A stretch of 54,170 bases of DNA from Gammaproteobacteria bacterium. Lineage in GTDB: Bacteria; Pseudomonadota; Gammaproteobacteria; RBG-16-57-12. Position 1 is the stretch's first letter; each line of letters begins with the position of its first letter. The notes beneath the pieces were generated by a model. The model ran no database searches and was not told where the DNA came from. It worked only from the letters and a program-made list of their open reading frames with translations. This document shows positions 44,054-53,530 of the stretch, in pieces. A program made the translations under genes and the position numbers. The DNA is taken from contig JAFLJP010000097.1 in NCBI GenBank assembly GCA_022712945.1, positions 1 through 54,170 on the forward strand. Reading direction: 5' to 3'.

Positions 44054-45871
44054 TCAACGCAACTGACAACGATTCCCCGCCACCCGATAATGTCTGCCAA
44101 GATGAGTCTCTGCTTTCACTCTTTCGGCATCAGGAATAGCTAGTTTCAAGTACTGTTGCCATGTTTGATAAGCATCAGCACAACGCCCCATCTTCTCCAG
44201 AACCACTGCACTCATGCGCACATAACGTGTTTCAAACGGGGCAAGCTCTCTCGCCTGGTAGGTAAAGTCCAACGCTTTGGCTAAAAAACTGGCGGGTTTC
44301 ATGCCTATGGCAACCTCTTCGAGATGCAGCCATGCCATATTGTTTAGCCACGAGTGTCCGGTTTTGTTGGTACGGTAGGCGGCTATCAGGTATTTACGTG
44401 CCTCAACTGGATCACCTTCAAAGAGCCGAATAGTCCCCATCGCCTCAAGCACCGAGGCATTTTCGGGTGCCCGTGTCATGGCGTGTTCGATGGCAGGTTT
44501 TGCGTCAGCATAACGCCCCAAATTAGTGTAATAACGACCCAGGTTTGACCAGCTGCGGGCACTGTTTGGCGCATGTTGTGTTGAGTTAATCAACAGCGCC
44601 TCTGTCGTTTGCCACTCGGGCACCCGCTGCATTGTCGCGACCAACAGGGAAATTATCAGCAGCGTGGTAAAGCCAGCTGCAGGCCAATAGACTTTTTCAC
44701 CACGCTGCACAATATAGACCAGAGCAATCGCAAACAGCCCGGCTAAACCCAACAGGGGGAGGTACATGCGGTGTTCAAATACCATTTCAAGACCGATAAA
44801 GCTGCTTTCAACCGATAGCGTCACCGGCAGCCAGAGCATCAAAAAGCTGACAATGCGCAGCCCTGGGCATCGCCACAGGTAGATAGCAACAGCACACCAG
44901 GCAATAATTGCCAACAACGCCATAACCGTAGAAACCGGCTGGAAAAGTGAACTGGAGAGTGCGAAGTCATGCTCCAGTGAGAAGCGATCTGGCAACGGAA
45001 AGAAAATTTGAGAGAGGTAAAACAGAATAACCCGGGGTTGAGTTAGTAGCCGCTCTTCCATAGTGAAGTCACGAATATCGTAAAAACTGTGAAAATACCG
45101 ACCCAGCGCACCCACCTCAGCAATCGCCAGCAGTGCCAATATGATGGCAGTGATAATCGGCAAAATTAATACGGCACGGTCAAGTTGACTACGAAACAGC
45201 GGTACCGCTCGATTACGCACCACGCAATACTCCGCCAACAACAGTAGCAGCGGCGTTATCCACGCCAGTTCTTTGCTCATCACTCCGGCAAGCAGCGATA
45301 ACAGGCAGAGGAGAAACGCACTGATTTTAACCAAGGTGTTGCCAGATGATCTGGCAATGAGATAGCTCAGCACCGAAAGCAGAGTAAACAGCGTTGCCAG
45401 TGATGCCATGCGCTGCACAATGTAGCTGACCGCTTGAACCTGTATCGGGTGCAGTGCCCACAGTGCGGCGGCGGCAAAGGCAGCCAACGTAATCAGGGTT
45501 GATGAGCGGTTGAAGTGGCGTTGCAACAGTAACAACAGCAAGCCCATCACCAGCAGTGCATTAACTGAGTGGATCAGCCGATTTGTTTGCAAAAAAGCAG
45601 CGGCGCTACCGCCCCCACGCCACCAGTCAAATGCGAAGGTGATACTGGGAATGGGACGAGGTGCATGGTAAGCACTTTCACCGGCATACCACAAACCCGC
45701 CAGTGAAAATTGTGTCATGTGGATCGGAACGTGCTCGACGATGCTGTAGCGATCATCAAAGTGGAAGGTGTTATGGCTGTTTTGCAGATAGGCTACTTGT
45801 ACCAATAGCCATAACAGCAGTGCAAGTGCAAAAAAAATGAACGGGGATGATTTTATTATTTTTTTGTACAT
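44054..45871 (-). CDS. Multi-helix membrane protein with C-terminal TPRs
   Basis: The 605-residue protein has ten or more membrane helices in its first 410 residues, starting with FIFFALALLLWLLVQVAYL and NTFHFDDRYSIVEH. This layout resembles the glycosyltransferase-C type TMTC/PMT-like proteins with an early luminal acidic motif. The last 180 residues form tetratricopeptide repeats (SNLGRYYTNLGRYADAKPAI and EAMGTIRLFEGDPVEARKYL). A role in glycan or lipid-linked sugar transfer is suggested by the family, with TPRs binding a protein partner. The ATG at 45871 is preferred to one five codons earlier. No glycan genes flank it. Confidence 0.7.
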   Translation of the reverse strand: MYKKIIKSSPFIFFALALLLWLLVQVAYLQNSHNTFHFDDRYSIVEHVPIHMTQFSLAGLWYAGESAYHAPRPIPSITFAFDWWRGGGSAAAFLQTNRLIHSVNALLVMGLLLLLLQRHFNRSSTLITLAAFAAAALWALHPIQVQAVSYIVQRMASLATLFTLLSVLSYLIARSSGNTLVKISAFLLCLLSLLAGVMSKELAWITPLLLLLAEYCVVRNRAVPLFRSQLDRAVLILPIITAIILALLAIAEVGALGRYFHSFYDIRDFTMEERLLTQPRVILFYLSQIFFPLPDRFSLEHDFALSSSLFQPVSTVMALLAIIAWCAVAIYLWRCPGLRIVSFLMLWLPVTLSVESSFIGLEMVFEHRMYLPLLGLAGLFAIALVYIVQRGEKVYWPAAGFTTLLIISLLVATMQRVPEWQTTEALLINSTQHAPNSARSWSNLGRYYTNLGRYADAKPAIEHAMTRAPENASVLEAMGTIRLFEGDPVEARKYLIAAYRTNKTGHSWLNNMAWLHLEEVAIGMKPASFLAKALDFTYQARELAPFETRYVRMSAVVLEKMGRCADAYQTWQQYLKLAIPDAERVKAETHLGRHYRVAGNRCQLR

Positions 45872-45960
45872 CAAGTATCCAGGCAACTCACCAACGAACA
45901 GGGCTGGTCATGTTACCTGATCACTGACTATCAGCAAAGATACAGCATACTATTACCTGA

Positions 45961-46113
45961 TTACCCATAAAGCGCCGCCACTCTGAGAAGCCTCTCTGGC
46001 ATCGGTGGTGTCCTTACCGATACATAGACAAATCGGGGAAGCATATTTTCCAGTTTGAAGCGACGATTGAATCGATAGAAAAACTCGGCAAGATAGCCGA
46101 ATGTGTCGCTACC
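45961..46113 (-). pseudogene. C-terminal remnant of an IS1595/ISXO2-type transposase
   Basis: On the minus strand an in-frame segment ends at 45961 and reads YLAEFFYRFNRRFKLENMLP then SVRTPPMPERLLRVAALYG. This is the conserved C-terminus of IS1595-family (ISXO2-like) transposases. A stop codon occurs upstream near 46139, and no DDE catalytic core remains. The gap 45872-46254 contains nothing else definite. Confidence 0.7.
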
Positions 46114-46254
46114 TCGTTGCACTACGCCATGACTACCTCAATGACTCTACGCCCACTAAAGCCGCTGCTGCATTTAAGACGGCTTGTTGCAGCATTGAAT
46201 CTATCTTTGGTTGCGGAACCTGGCGTACCTCTAGAGCGAGACATTTCTAAATGA

Positions 46255-46689
46255 TATCAGGCGTTATTTACCCCCTCTGTCCAGGCAGAATTGATACGTG
46301 CTTCAGATTTAGTCGGTTTTCGTAATCATCAGGTTTTTATTCGCGGTGCGGCTCATGTACCGCCTCCCCAAGACGCACTAGTGAATACAATGGAGATGCT
46401 ATTCAATTGCCTCAAAAATGAAACAGAAGCCTCCGTAAGAGCCGTTTTAGGACATTTTATTTTTGTTTATATCCACCCTTATATGGATGGCAATGGCCGC
46501 ATCGGCCGATTTATTATGAACACCATGCTGGCCTCTGGAGGTTATCGCTGGACAGTGATTCGCTCAGATAAAACCAGGCGTGATGGCTACATGAAAGCCT
46601 TGGATATCGCTTCTTCTCAACATGATATCAGTGCCTTTGCTGAGTTTATTGTGAAAGAGATGGCGGTGGATTGGGAGAGTGCTGGCTAA
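46255..46689 (+). pseudogene. Truncated Fic-domain AMPylase
   Basis: The frame covers 144 residues of the C-terminal Fic domain, YQALFTPSVQAELIRASDLV at the start, then VFIRGAAHVPP and the intact active-site motif HPYMDGNGRIGRF. Fic enzymes transfer AMP to target proteins. The N-terminal part is missing: a TGA at 46252 precedes the first homologous residues, at a place where related proteins, as I recall them, have tryptophan (TGG). It may be a point-mutated stop or the edge of a deletion beside the IS remnant. An ATG is not available before 46291 (GTG/TTG-type start), so a short active form cannot be excluded. Confidence 0.7.
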
Positions 46690-46723
46690 AGCCCCTAAAA
46701 ACCATAACCAATTGATATTGTCA

Positions 46724-48277
46724 CTATTCAGCGCACTGTGATGGCACCTTCCTGATAGGTTTAAGCAACAGCGAACGCCCCGTCATCTGTTCAGGAATAC
46801 GCAACCCCATCAAGTGCAGCACGGTGGGTGCAATCGAGTTCAAGCCACCCACACAACTGAGATGCCAGGCCTGTTCATCCATAACCAGGCAAGGCACCGG
46901 GTAGATGGTGTGCTGAGTATGGGGTTCGCCGGTGGCGGGGTCTACCATCTCTTCGCAGTTGCCATGATCTGCGGTCATCACCACGGAGTAGTCTGTTTTT
47001 TCGGCCACTGACAAAACCCGGCCAACTTCGTGGTCCAACACTTCAACCGCCTTTAAAATAGCCTCCCGTTTTCCAGTATGGCCGACCATATCACCATTGG
47101 AAAAATTCACCACAATCAGGGCATACTCCCTCCCCTGCATCGCTTCGATTACCGCATCGGCCACTTGTCTGGCACTCATTTCAGGAGCCAGGTCGTAGGT
47201 GGCCACATCGGGCGAGGGGATGATTTCTCGGTCTTCACCATTAAACACATCCCCCCGGCCACCATTAAGAAAATAGGTCACGTGGGCATATTTTTCTGTT
47301 TCGGCACAATGGAACTGTTTTAAGCCTGCCCGGCTCACCACCCCGCCCAGTGTCTGCTTTGGGTGCTCCTGCTCAAAAGCAAAGGGTAAGTGGTACCACT
47401 GGTCATACTCGGTCATACAAGTCACGGTAATCGGGCGGTAATCACCGCGATCAAAACCATCAAACTCAGGCTTAAATAGTGCACTGGTTAGCTGGCGTGT
47501 TCGATCTTTGCGATAGTTGAAGAAGATCACCTCATCATCAGGCCCCAAAGGCTGGGCCGCAGGCAGTACGGTCGGCAATATAAACTCATCGTTAATGCCT
47601 TTTTCATACGCCTGTTTAACAACTGTAGCGGCCTCTTCACCCAGCTCACCACAACCTCGCACAATCGCCTGCCAGGCAAGTGCGGTGCGATCCCAACGAT
47701 GGTCTCTATCCATCGCATAATAGCGCCCCGAAATGGTTGCAATAGCCCCGCCGCTGTTTTGCAAAGCACTCTCAAGCTCGTTGATATAACGCAGTACCGA
47801 TCTAGGGGAGGTGTCACGACCATCACAAAACATATGTACCATCGGCGCCACCTGGTAACGACGACACAATTCAATTAAGGCGGTTAAATGGTGAATGTGG
47901 CTGTGAACACCGCCATCAGAGAGTAACCCCATCAATTGGATGGGACGATTAGCTCGTTTCACGCGCTCAATGGCCACTAAAAAGACCTTGTTATCAAAAA
48001 AGTGGCCGTCGTTTATGGCATCATCAATATAGACCAAATCCTGGCGAATAATATCGCCGCAGCCGATGGTTAGGTGCCCCACCTCTGAATTACCCATCTG
48101 GCCATCCGGCAGACCCACTGCGGGGCCAGAGGCTTGTATCAGGGTGTGTGGGTAACGACTGAAATAGTCATCTAGGCACGGGGTAGATGCCTCAACAACT
48201 GCATTGTGGCGACCACAGGGGTTGGTTCCAAAACCATCCAGAATCATAAGGACTACAGGGCGGCGCGGGGCTGACAT
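46724..48277 (-). CDS. gpmI: 2,3-bisphosphoglycerate-independent phosphoglycerate mutase
   Basis: GpmI interconverts 3- and 2-phosphoglycerate in glycolysis and gluconeogenesis, using two manganese ions. The 517 residues carry VVLMILDGFGTNP with the metal aspartate, QMGNSEVGHLTIGCG with the phosphoserine, FCDGRDTSPRS, and VMTADHGNCEEMVDP. The start MSAPRRPVVL at 48277 is preferred; the open frame runs 29 codons further upstream, across the gap and into the 3' end of the ferritin-like gene, without homology. Confidence 0.96.
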   Translation of the reverse strand: MSAPRRPVVLMILDGFGTNPCGRHNAVVEASTPCLDDYFSRYPHTLIQASGPAVGLPDGQMGNSEVGHLTIGCGDIIRQDLVYIDDAINDGHFFDNKVFLVAIERVKRANRPIQLMGLLSDGGVHSHIHHLTALIELCRRYQVAPMVHMFCDGRDTSPRSVLRYINELESALQNSGGAIATISGRYYAMDRDHRWDRTALAWQAIVRGCGELGEEAATVVKQAYEKGINDEFILPTVLPAAQPLGPDDEVIFFNYRKDRTRQLTSALFKPEFDGFDRGDYRPITVTCMTEYDQWYHLPFAFEQEHPKQTLGGVVSRAGLKQFHCAETEKYAHVTYFLNGGRGDVFNGEDREIIPSPDVATYDLAPEMSARQVADAVIEAMQGREYALIVVNFSNGDMVGHTGKREAILKAVEVLDHEVGRVLSVAEKTDYSVVMTADHGNCEEMVDPATGEPHTQHTIYPVPCLVMDEQAWHLSCVGGLNSIAPTVLHLMGLRIPEQMTGRSLLLKPIRKVPSQCAE

Positions 48278-48284
48278 AGGGTGA

Positions 48285-48773
48285 CTATCCTTCCCGGCGT
48301 AAATGCTCATGACGGCGATCCTGACCACCTCCAATATGGTAACCCCGCCCACGCCCCGCACCACTCAATGCCCGGCGTTGGACACAACACCGAAATGCCG
48401 TCAGGTGACGCTGGTGTGATGCCTCCTGAAAATCACGAAATACAGCGAGAATATCCGGGCGCAGGGCCATATCAAGTAGCCGTTGGTACATGTTGCCAAG
48501 GGCGACTTCAGCAGCCACTCCCGCCTCACAGGCTTCCTGCAAGCTGGCATAATTCATCACCTTTTCAGCCTGGTTATCAGGTACCGGCAGTCCATAACGC
48601 ACAAACAGCGCACAAAGCGTGTCAACGTGCTGAATTTCTGCTTCACGGATATCACTGAATGGCTGTACTTCACCAAGATCAGTTACCATCTGATTGTAGG
48701 TTGCAAAGGCAAGATACTCACCAGCCAACGCCTCGTTAAGTGCTTTGATTTCAATTTCAGTCAGGGCATTCAC
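48285..48773 (-). CDS. Ferritin-like DUF2202-type protein
   Basis: The 162-residue protein is a four-helix bundle with carboxylate and histidine ligands spaced as in ferritin-like diiron proteins: EALAGEYLAFATYNQMVTDL, DIREAEIQHVDTLCALFVRY, VAAEVALGNMYQRLL and FRDFQEASHQRHLTAF. It fits the DUF2202 group. A basic glycine-rich tail (GRGRGYHIGGGQDRRHEH) follows. Start is a GTG that overlaps the stop of a 27-codon frame by four bases, so translation is coupled to it. Iron storage or oxidant handling is inferred from the fold only. Confidence 0.7.
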   Translation of the reverse strand: MNALTEIEIKALNEALAGEYLAFATYNQMVTDLGEVQPFSDIREAEIQHVDTLCALFVRYGLPVPDNQAEKVMNYASLQEACEAGVAAEVALGNMYQRLLDMALRPDILAVFRDFQEASHQRHLTAFRCCVQRRALSGAGRGRGYHIGGGQDRRHEHLRREG

Positions 48774-48853
48774 TGCTTATCCTCCATGATTGACAACGAC
48801 AATAAAGTGACTGCCACCACCGTTACAATATATTTTTTGTGTTTTTCAAACAT
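48770..48853 (-). CDS. 27-residue membrane peptide coupled to the ferritin-like gene
   Basis: GAGGAGGAGATT stands just before an ATG at 48853, one of the strongest ribosome sites in the window. The frame reads MFEKHKKYIVTVVAVTLLSL followed by SIMEDKQ, a basic start then one short hydrophobic helix. Its TGA overlaps the GTG start of the next gene. It could be a real mini-protein or a leader that sets the expression of the ferritin-like gene. Confidence 0.5.
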   Translation of the reverse strand: MFEKHKKYIVTVVAVTLLSLSIMEDKQ

Positions 48854-48931
48854 AATCTCCTCCTCCATCTCATAGTAATAGTAGACCAGGAAAAAAGGAG
48901 TGTCTGTAACCTGAGTGACAGGTGCCCGGAA

Positions 48932-50923
48932 TCAACGTACCAGCAGAAGCTGTTGATCATCTTTTATCGATACACGCCCCACCCGCTTCCACTCCACAGC
49001 CGATAACATCAATTCAAACTCTGCCAGTGCATAATCGTAATCTGCCACCGAACGTGGGAAGCAGATTAATGATAAACATTGCCTGCGTAGACCGGAAACG
49101 GTTCCAAGCCACAAGGTGCTGCCATCAGGTTCCAGGCGAATATCACTTGACCAGAGTCGCAGTACCATCGGCAGTGTTTGGTCAGAGTTTACATAAATCA
49201 ACAACAGCACCTCCTGTTGACCGTTGTGCAGTTGCGGCAGTACCGGCAACTGTGTCAGCGGAAGATTCGGCGACAACCAGCGTAACGCACTGCTTGCGGT
49301 GACGGGCTCCGGCACACGCCAGCCTTGCGTTTCAAGCATCTGTTGCAGTGATGATAAATCCCCCGCCCACTGAATATTCAGTGGCTGCTCTCGCTCCCCT
49401 TCCAGGTCAATACGAAACGCCGGACGATCCCGCCACGCCATCTGCCACCAGGCCTGTTCGGGCAGAGAGACAATTACTTGTTGCACCGCGTAACGGGCCA
49501 GGTCACTCTCCATCTTGTTATTAACATGAAAACTGCCGACCACTAAAAAGAGCAGTAGCACAACCACTGGCAGCCCCTCAACACCACCAACACGGCGCAA
49601 ATGGTAATGGCGGGCAATCGCCAACAGCGCAACCCAGGCCGCTCCCAAGCCAATTCCTCCCAACACATCAGCTAACCAGTGAGCCCCCAGATAGAGCCTA
49701 GAAAAGCTGATACCGACCACCAATAACATAGCCACTGCATAGGGTAACCAGCGGTGGTGAGACGGTAGTGCCTGTGCGCTCAGCATCGCCAGATAACCGT
49801 AAATCGCCGTACTCAGTGCAGCATGGCCACTGGGGAAACTGTAACTGTTCACCCCCGAATAGAGGGCAATAGGACGTGGAATCTGTAAGGTGTATTTAAA
49901 TAGCAAAACAGCCAACACCGCAAAGCCCGCTGCAGCCAACCAATAGAGTGCTTCGTACCAGGCCCTTTTCCACAACATCCACAGCAGCACGCTGATCACC
50001 AGCGCCAACATCACCACCCCGTCCCCCAGTTCACTAAAGACGACCATAATTTGGTCACCAACCGGGGTACGCAAGCCTTGCAATAACTCATACAGCGACT
50101 GACCCGCTGGCACAATAGCCGCACCACTCATCACATTGTGCAGCACCCAAAAAAACAACCAGCCACCACCAAGTAAAATACCGACCCACAACAACAGTGT
50201 GCGTAAAAGTGGCTTTTGCGCATCCAGAAGGTCACCAACAATCCAGGACAATGCCGGATAGGATCGCCCCCGCTGCAACCAGGCCTCCGCCCACGGCAGA
50301 CCTCTCATTTTCATCAACTCATAGGCAACGTGAACCAGCCTCACCGTTGCCCAGAGCGCCACCAGCACCACACCCATCAGCACCGCCAGACGCCCGGCCA
50401 CCTCGCCAGCTAATGTCAGCGAGGCACCAAAAGCCATGCCCAGCAACAGATAGACCGGTGCCCAGGCAAGTGCCGAGAGAATATTGGCGAGAAAAAAACG
50501 TGAGGGTGACATCGCCATCATGCCCGCCATCATGGGCACAATGGGACGCACCGGCCCCACAAAACGGGCCACAAACACACTCTTGCCACCGTGATGATGA
50601 AAAAAAGCTTCGCCGCGTCGTAACAACCCGGGGTGGCGGTTAAAGGGCCACCACTGGCAAATTCTGTCGTTGTAACGGTAACCCAGCCAATAACTGAGAC
50701 CATCACCCAACACCGCACCCGCAACCGCCAGCAGTAACGTCACCCAAAAACCCATCGCACCCGCCGCAATCAATGCACCGGCACCGAACATCATCACCGC
50801 GCCCGGCACCACCAAACCGACAACGGCCAGCGACTCGGCACAGGCGACCAACAACACCGCCAAGCCAGCCCAATGGGGGTTAGCGTTGACCCAGCTGAGT
50901 AGTTGATGAATCAAGTCATTCAT
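48932..50923 (-). CDS. DedA - PAP2 phosphatase - LssY_C fusion protein
   Basis: Three parts are joined in 663 residues. The DedA domain (about 1-200) has FVARFVGPVRPIVPMMAGMM, a family linked to flipping of undecaprenyl phosphate and other lipids. The PAP2 phosphatase (about 240-440) keeps all three motifs: KYTLQIPRP, SFPSGHAAL and SRLYLGAHWLADV. The C-terminal 200 residues form a soluble LssY_C-type domain (SLPEQAWWQMAWRDRPAFRI). A single protein could thus dephosphorylate and translocate a lipid carrier such as undecaprenyl pyrophosphate. Fusions of this type are known from Legionella LssY; the substrate here is not established. Confidence 0.85.
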   Translation of the reverse strand: MNDLIHQLLSWVNANPHWAGLAVLLVACAESLAVVGLVVPGAVMMFGAGALIAAGAMGFWVTLLLAVAGAVLGDGLSYWLGYRYNDRICQWWPFNRHPGLLRRGEAFFHHHGGKSVFVARFVGPVRPIVPMMAGMMAMSPSRFFLANILSALAWAPVYLLLGMAFGASLTLAGEVAGRLAVLMGVVLVALWATVRLVHVAYELMKMRGLPWAEAWLQRGRSYPALSWIVGDLLDAQKPLLRTLLLWVGILLGGGWLFFWVLHNVMSGAAIVPAGQSLYELLQGLRTPVGDQIMVVFSELGDGVVMLALVISVLLWMLWKRAWYEALYWLAAAGFAVLAVLLFKYTLQIPRPIALYSGVNSYSFPSGHAALSTAIYGYLAMLSAQALPSHHRWLPYAVAMLLVVGISFSRLYLGAHWLADVLGGIGLGAAWVALLAIARHYHLRRVGGVEGLPVVVLLLFLVVGSFHVNNKMESDLARYAVQQVIVSLPEQAWWQMAWRDRPAFRIDLEGEREQPLNIQWAGDLSSLQQMLETQGWRVPEPVTASSALRWLSPNLPLTQLPVLPQLHNGQQEVLLLIYVNSDQTLPMVLRLWSSDIRLEPDGSTLWLGTVSGLRRQCLSLICFPRSVADYDYALAEFELMLSAVEWKRVGRVSIKDDQQLLLVR

Positions 50924-51047
50924 TCATGTTCTCTCTCGTGCCTTGATTGCGAATTCGCTTGGAAGCCAGAGTGACGATTGGACTTAATCAGAGGTTCCTT
51001 AGATAATGGAAAGATACTCCAATTATAATAGAACCTCGGAACCCGCT

Positions 51048-52154
51048 ATGGATCAGTTATCAAAACTGCTACAACAGATGATTGCCATGGGCGCATCTGA
51101 CCTCTTTATTTCAGCCAATCGCCCCGCCACCTTCCGGGTTCTTGGCAAAATACAGCCCACCACCAGCAGCGTGCTCAGCCAGGATAAGGTTGAACAGATG
51201 TCGCGTCTGTTAATGATGGATGAACATTACGACGAATTCCAAAAAAATCCGGATATTAACATCGGTGTTTCACTTCCCCACGCGGGTCGCTTCCGGGTGA
51301 ATATATTTAAACAACGCCACTCCATTGCCATGGTCATTCGTGCGATCCCCTCCAGAATCCCCAACTTTGCTGAACTAGGTCTACCCCAGGTAATGGAGAA
51401 GATATCGATGCTAGACAATGGCTTGGTACTTATCGTTGGGCCATCGGGTACCGGTAAATCATCATCGCTGGCCTCAATGATCAAATATCGTGCAGAGCAG
51501 GAACTTTGCCATGTCATGACTCTGGAAGACCCCATTGAATATATATTCACAGAGGAAGGCAGTATTATTAATCAACGTGAAATCGGAGTTGATACCACCA
51601 GCTACCACCAGGGCCTGATCAACGTATTACGCCAGTCGCCCGACGTGATGATGATTGGTGAGGTACGTGAAGCGGCAGTATTAGAGAAACTACTGGAGTT
51701 CAGCGACACCGGTCACCTTTGCATCTCAACCCTGCATGCCAACGGGGTAGCTCAAGCCATTGACCGCATGTTAGCGATGTTCCCGGAAGAGCGGCGTGGC
51801 CGAGTGTTAACCTCTTTGGCGGGTAACCTGAGCGCGATCATTTCGCAGCGTCTGGTACCTGCAAAAAATGGCCAACAGGTACTAGCGTATGAGTTACACA
51901 CCTTTACCGCCCACACCGCAGATCTGATTCGCCGCGGTGAAACCAATAAAATTCAGGACTTTATCCAGAAAGATACCACTGACATGAGTCAAACACTGGA
52001 TGATACCCTCTTCAAACTATTTCAATCTGAACAAATCAGTGAAGAGACCTCCATTCGTTACGCACTCTCTGGCGGCAACATGAAGTTAAAAATTCGCTTA
52101 TCTCGAAGACCAGAGGCAGCCCCAACTTCAAACACAGCAACTGAAAACAGATGA
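51048..52154 (+). CDS. pilU: Type IV pilus retraction ATPase, PilU type
   Basis: The 368-residue hexameric ATPase supports pilus retraction with PilT. It has QQMIAMGASDLFISANRPAT at the start, Walker A VGPSGTGKSSSLASMI, the Asp box, Walker B region SPDVMMIGEVREAAV and the His box CISTLHANGVAQAIDRM. Length and the extended C-terminus fit PilU rather than PilT. The ATG at 51048 is preferred to 51006: GGAA precedes it, and a TATAAT-like -10 lies at about 51023-51030 inside the longer reading. No pilT gene is adjacent; a sulfurtransferase gene overlaps the end by four bases. Confidence 0.88.
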   Translation: MDQLSKLLQQMIAMGASDLFISANRPATFRVLGKIQPTTSSVLSQDKVEQMSRLLMMDEHYDEFQKNPDINIGVSLPHAGRFRVNIFKQRHSIAMVIRAIPSRIPNFAELGLPQVMEKISMLDNGLVLIVGPSGTGKSSSLASMIKYRAEQELCHVMTLEDPIEYIFTEEGSIINQREIGVDTTSYHQGLINVLRQSPDVMMIGEVREAAVLEKLLEFSDTGHLCISTLHANGVAQAIDRMLAMFPEERRGRVLTSLAGNLSAIISQRLVPAKNGQQVLAYELHTFTAHTADLIRRGETNKIQDFIQKDTTDMSQTLDDTLFKLFQSEQISEETSIRYALSGGNMKLKIRLSRRPEAAPTSNTATENR

Positions 52155-52972
52155 TGACCCAACCACGACTCCCTGTTTTCATCGAAGCGGATGAACTAGC
52201 CAAATCACTCGATAATGCTCAACTGCAAATTATCGACATGAGTGCCTTGTCATACTATGACGAGAGCCATATACCGGGTGCCATTCACCTGGAATATGCC
52301 GAAATCATCACACAACAGCCCCCCATCTCGGGAGGGCTACCCGCTATCGAACAGCTCAACACACTATTTTCAACAATCGGCCTGCGTAATGATGCCCACA
52401 TTATTGCCTACGATGCCGAAGGCAGTGGAAAATCGGCTCGCCTGTTCTGGACACTGGCCGCCAGTGGTTTTGAGAATGTCTCCATTCTCAATGGCGGTCG
52501 TCACGCCTGGCTGGCTGGCGGTTATCCGTTAAGCAGTGAAGCCACGCACTGGCCGGAAAGCCACTTCCAGTTCACTATTAATCCAGAGGTCATTGCCGAC
52601 AAAACCTACATCCTCTCCCACTTGAATGATCCAAAAACCGTGATTCTGGATGCCCGCAGCCCAGCGGAATATAACGGCATCGACTTACGTGCCGCCCGGG
52701 GCGGCCATATTCCCGGTGCGCGCAATTTAGACTGGACACTCACCTTTGACCCGCAAGAAAACCTACGCCTGAAACCGACAGTGGAGATTGAAGCATTACT
52801 GGCAGAACGCCATATCAATCGTGAACAGGAGATTATCGTCCACTGCCAAAGCCACCACCGCTCCGCATTGATCTATGCCATTCTGAAGTTTTTGGGCTAC
52901 CCCAAAGTTCGCGGTTATCACAGTTCGTGGTCTGAATGGGGAAATTGCGCTGATACACCGATAGAGATGTAA
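52151..52972 (+). CDS. Two-domain sulfurtransferase (rhodanese family)
   Basis: The 273 residues form two rhodanese domains. The inactive N-terminal one includes YDESHIPGAIHLEYAE, and the C-terminal one has VILDARSPAEYNGI and the active loop IIVHCQSHHRSALIYAIL with the persulfide cysteine. The loop CQSHHRS differs from CRKGVT of thiosulfate rhodanese and CGSGVT of mercaptopyruvate sulfurtransferase, but similar CQTHHRS loops occur in sulfur-oxidising bacteria. No signal peptide, so cytoplasmic. It overlaps pilU by four bases; a functional link is not evident. Confidence 0.88.
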   Translation: MMTQPRLPVFIEADELAKSLDNAQLQIIDMSALSYYDESHIPGAIHLEYAEIITQQPPISGGLPAIEQLNTLFSTIGLRNDAHIIAYDAEGSGKSARLFWTLAASGFENVSILNGGRHAWLAGGYPLSSEATHWPESHFQFTINPEVIADKTYILSHLNDPKTVILDARSPAEYNGIDLRAARGGHIPGARNLDWTLTFDPQENLRLKPTVEIEALLAERHINREQEIIVHCQSHHRSALIYAILKFLGYPKVRGYHSSWSEWGNCADTPIEM

Positions 52973-52981
52973 ATGCCACTT

Positions 52982-53160
52982 GGTAGGGAAGCTTGGAACA
53001 AGTCATGATTATTTTGTAACTTTTCAATAACCTGTGGCAGGCCAATTTTTCGGCCTGAGCAGATTACACATCTATTTCCAATTTAGGTGCATTTTTTACT
53101 TAACAGAATTTTGAGTAAAAAACAGCCATTTCAGGCAACATCTCACGCACAAAGCACCCT
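52982..53160. mobile_element. Diverged MITE-like remnant, AGGGAAGCTTGGAACAAGTC end
   Basis: The left end TAGGGAAGCTTGGAACAAGT followed by CATGATTATTTTG matches the terminus of the element at 34856. The interior CAGGCCAATTTTTCGGCCTG (53038 on) can fold back on itself. The far terminus is not clear. The gap 52973-53313 has no gene; part of it reads as an AT-rich leader to the transposase fragment. Confidence 0.5.
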
Positions 53161-53313
53161 TCCTCTAGGCGATCACACGGCCCTCTCAGTGACTCTTCTC
53201 AATAAACAGATGCACGGTTTTATTTTCGCTGCAGAAAGCCTTGAACGGAGCAAAATTAGCGTTTAAAAACCAGTGGCACACTAACTCTGTCGATTAGAGA
53301 AAAGTCGTTGTTT

Positions 53314-53520
53314 ATGCGCCAAAACTGGCTGATTCCCGATATTCCAGAAGCAGAGAAAACGCCTGTTGTTAAGGCACTGCTGGCCCTTTTGGAACAGGTT
53401 ATTACTCATAATCAAAAACTCAGTGAAGAGGTCGAACACCTGAAGGATGAGGTCAATATTCTGAAAGGCGAGAAGAAAAACCCAACATTTAAAGCCAGTT
53501 GTCAACACCGTCAGGATATT
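53314..53520 (+). pseudogene. N-terminal fragment of an IS66-like transposase
   Basis: The frame starts MRQNWLIPDIPEAEKTPVVK and runs through a coiled-coil part, EEVEHLKDEVNILKGEKKNP, then TFKAS. These are the first 70 residues of a transposase group common in gammaproteobacteria. Homology ends near 53520, and the frame then reads through the 48-base repeat and stops at 53640. The catalytic core is missing, so it is inactive. Confidence 0.65.
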
Positions 53521-53530
53521 GAGAAGTTAC

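Noticed and set aside
50983..51003. GACTTAATCAGAGGTTCCTT before pilU, like a reversed MITE terminus
   Set aside because: Good match to the 34856 family end but only one end; noted as a probable solo terminus, not listed as an element.
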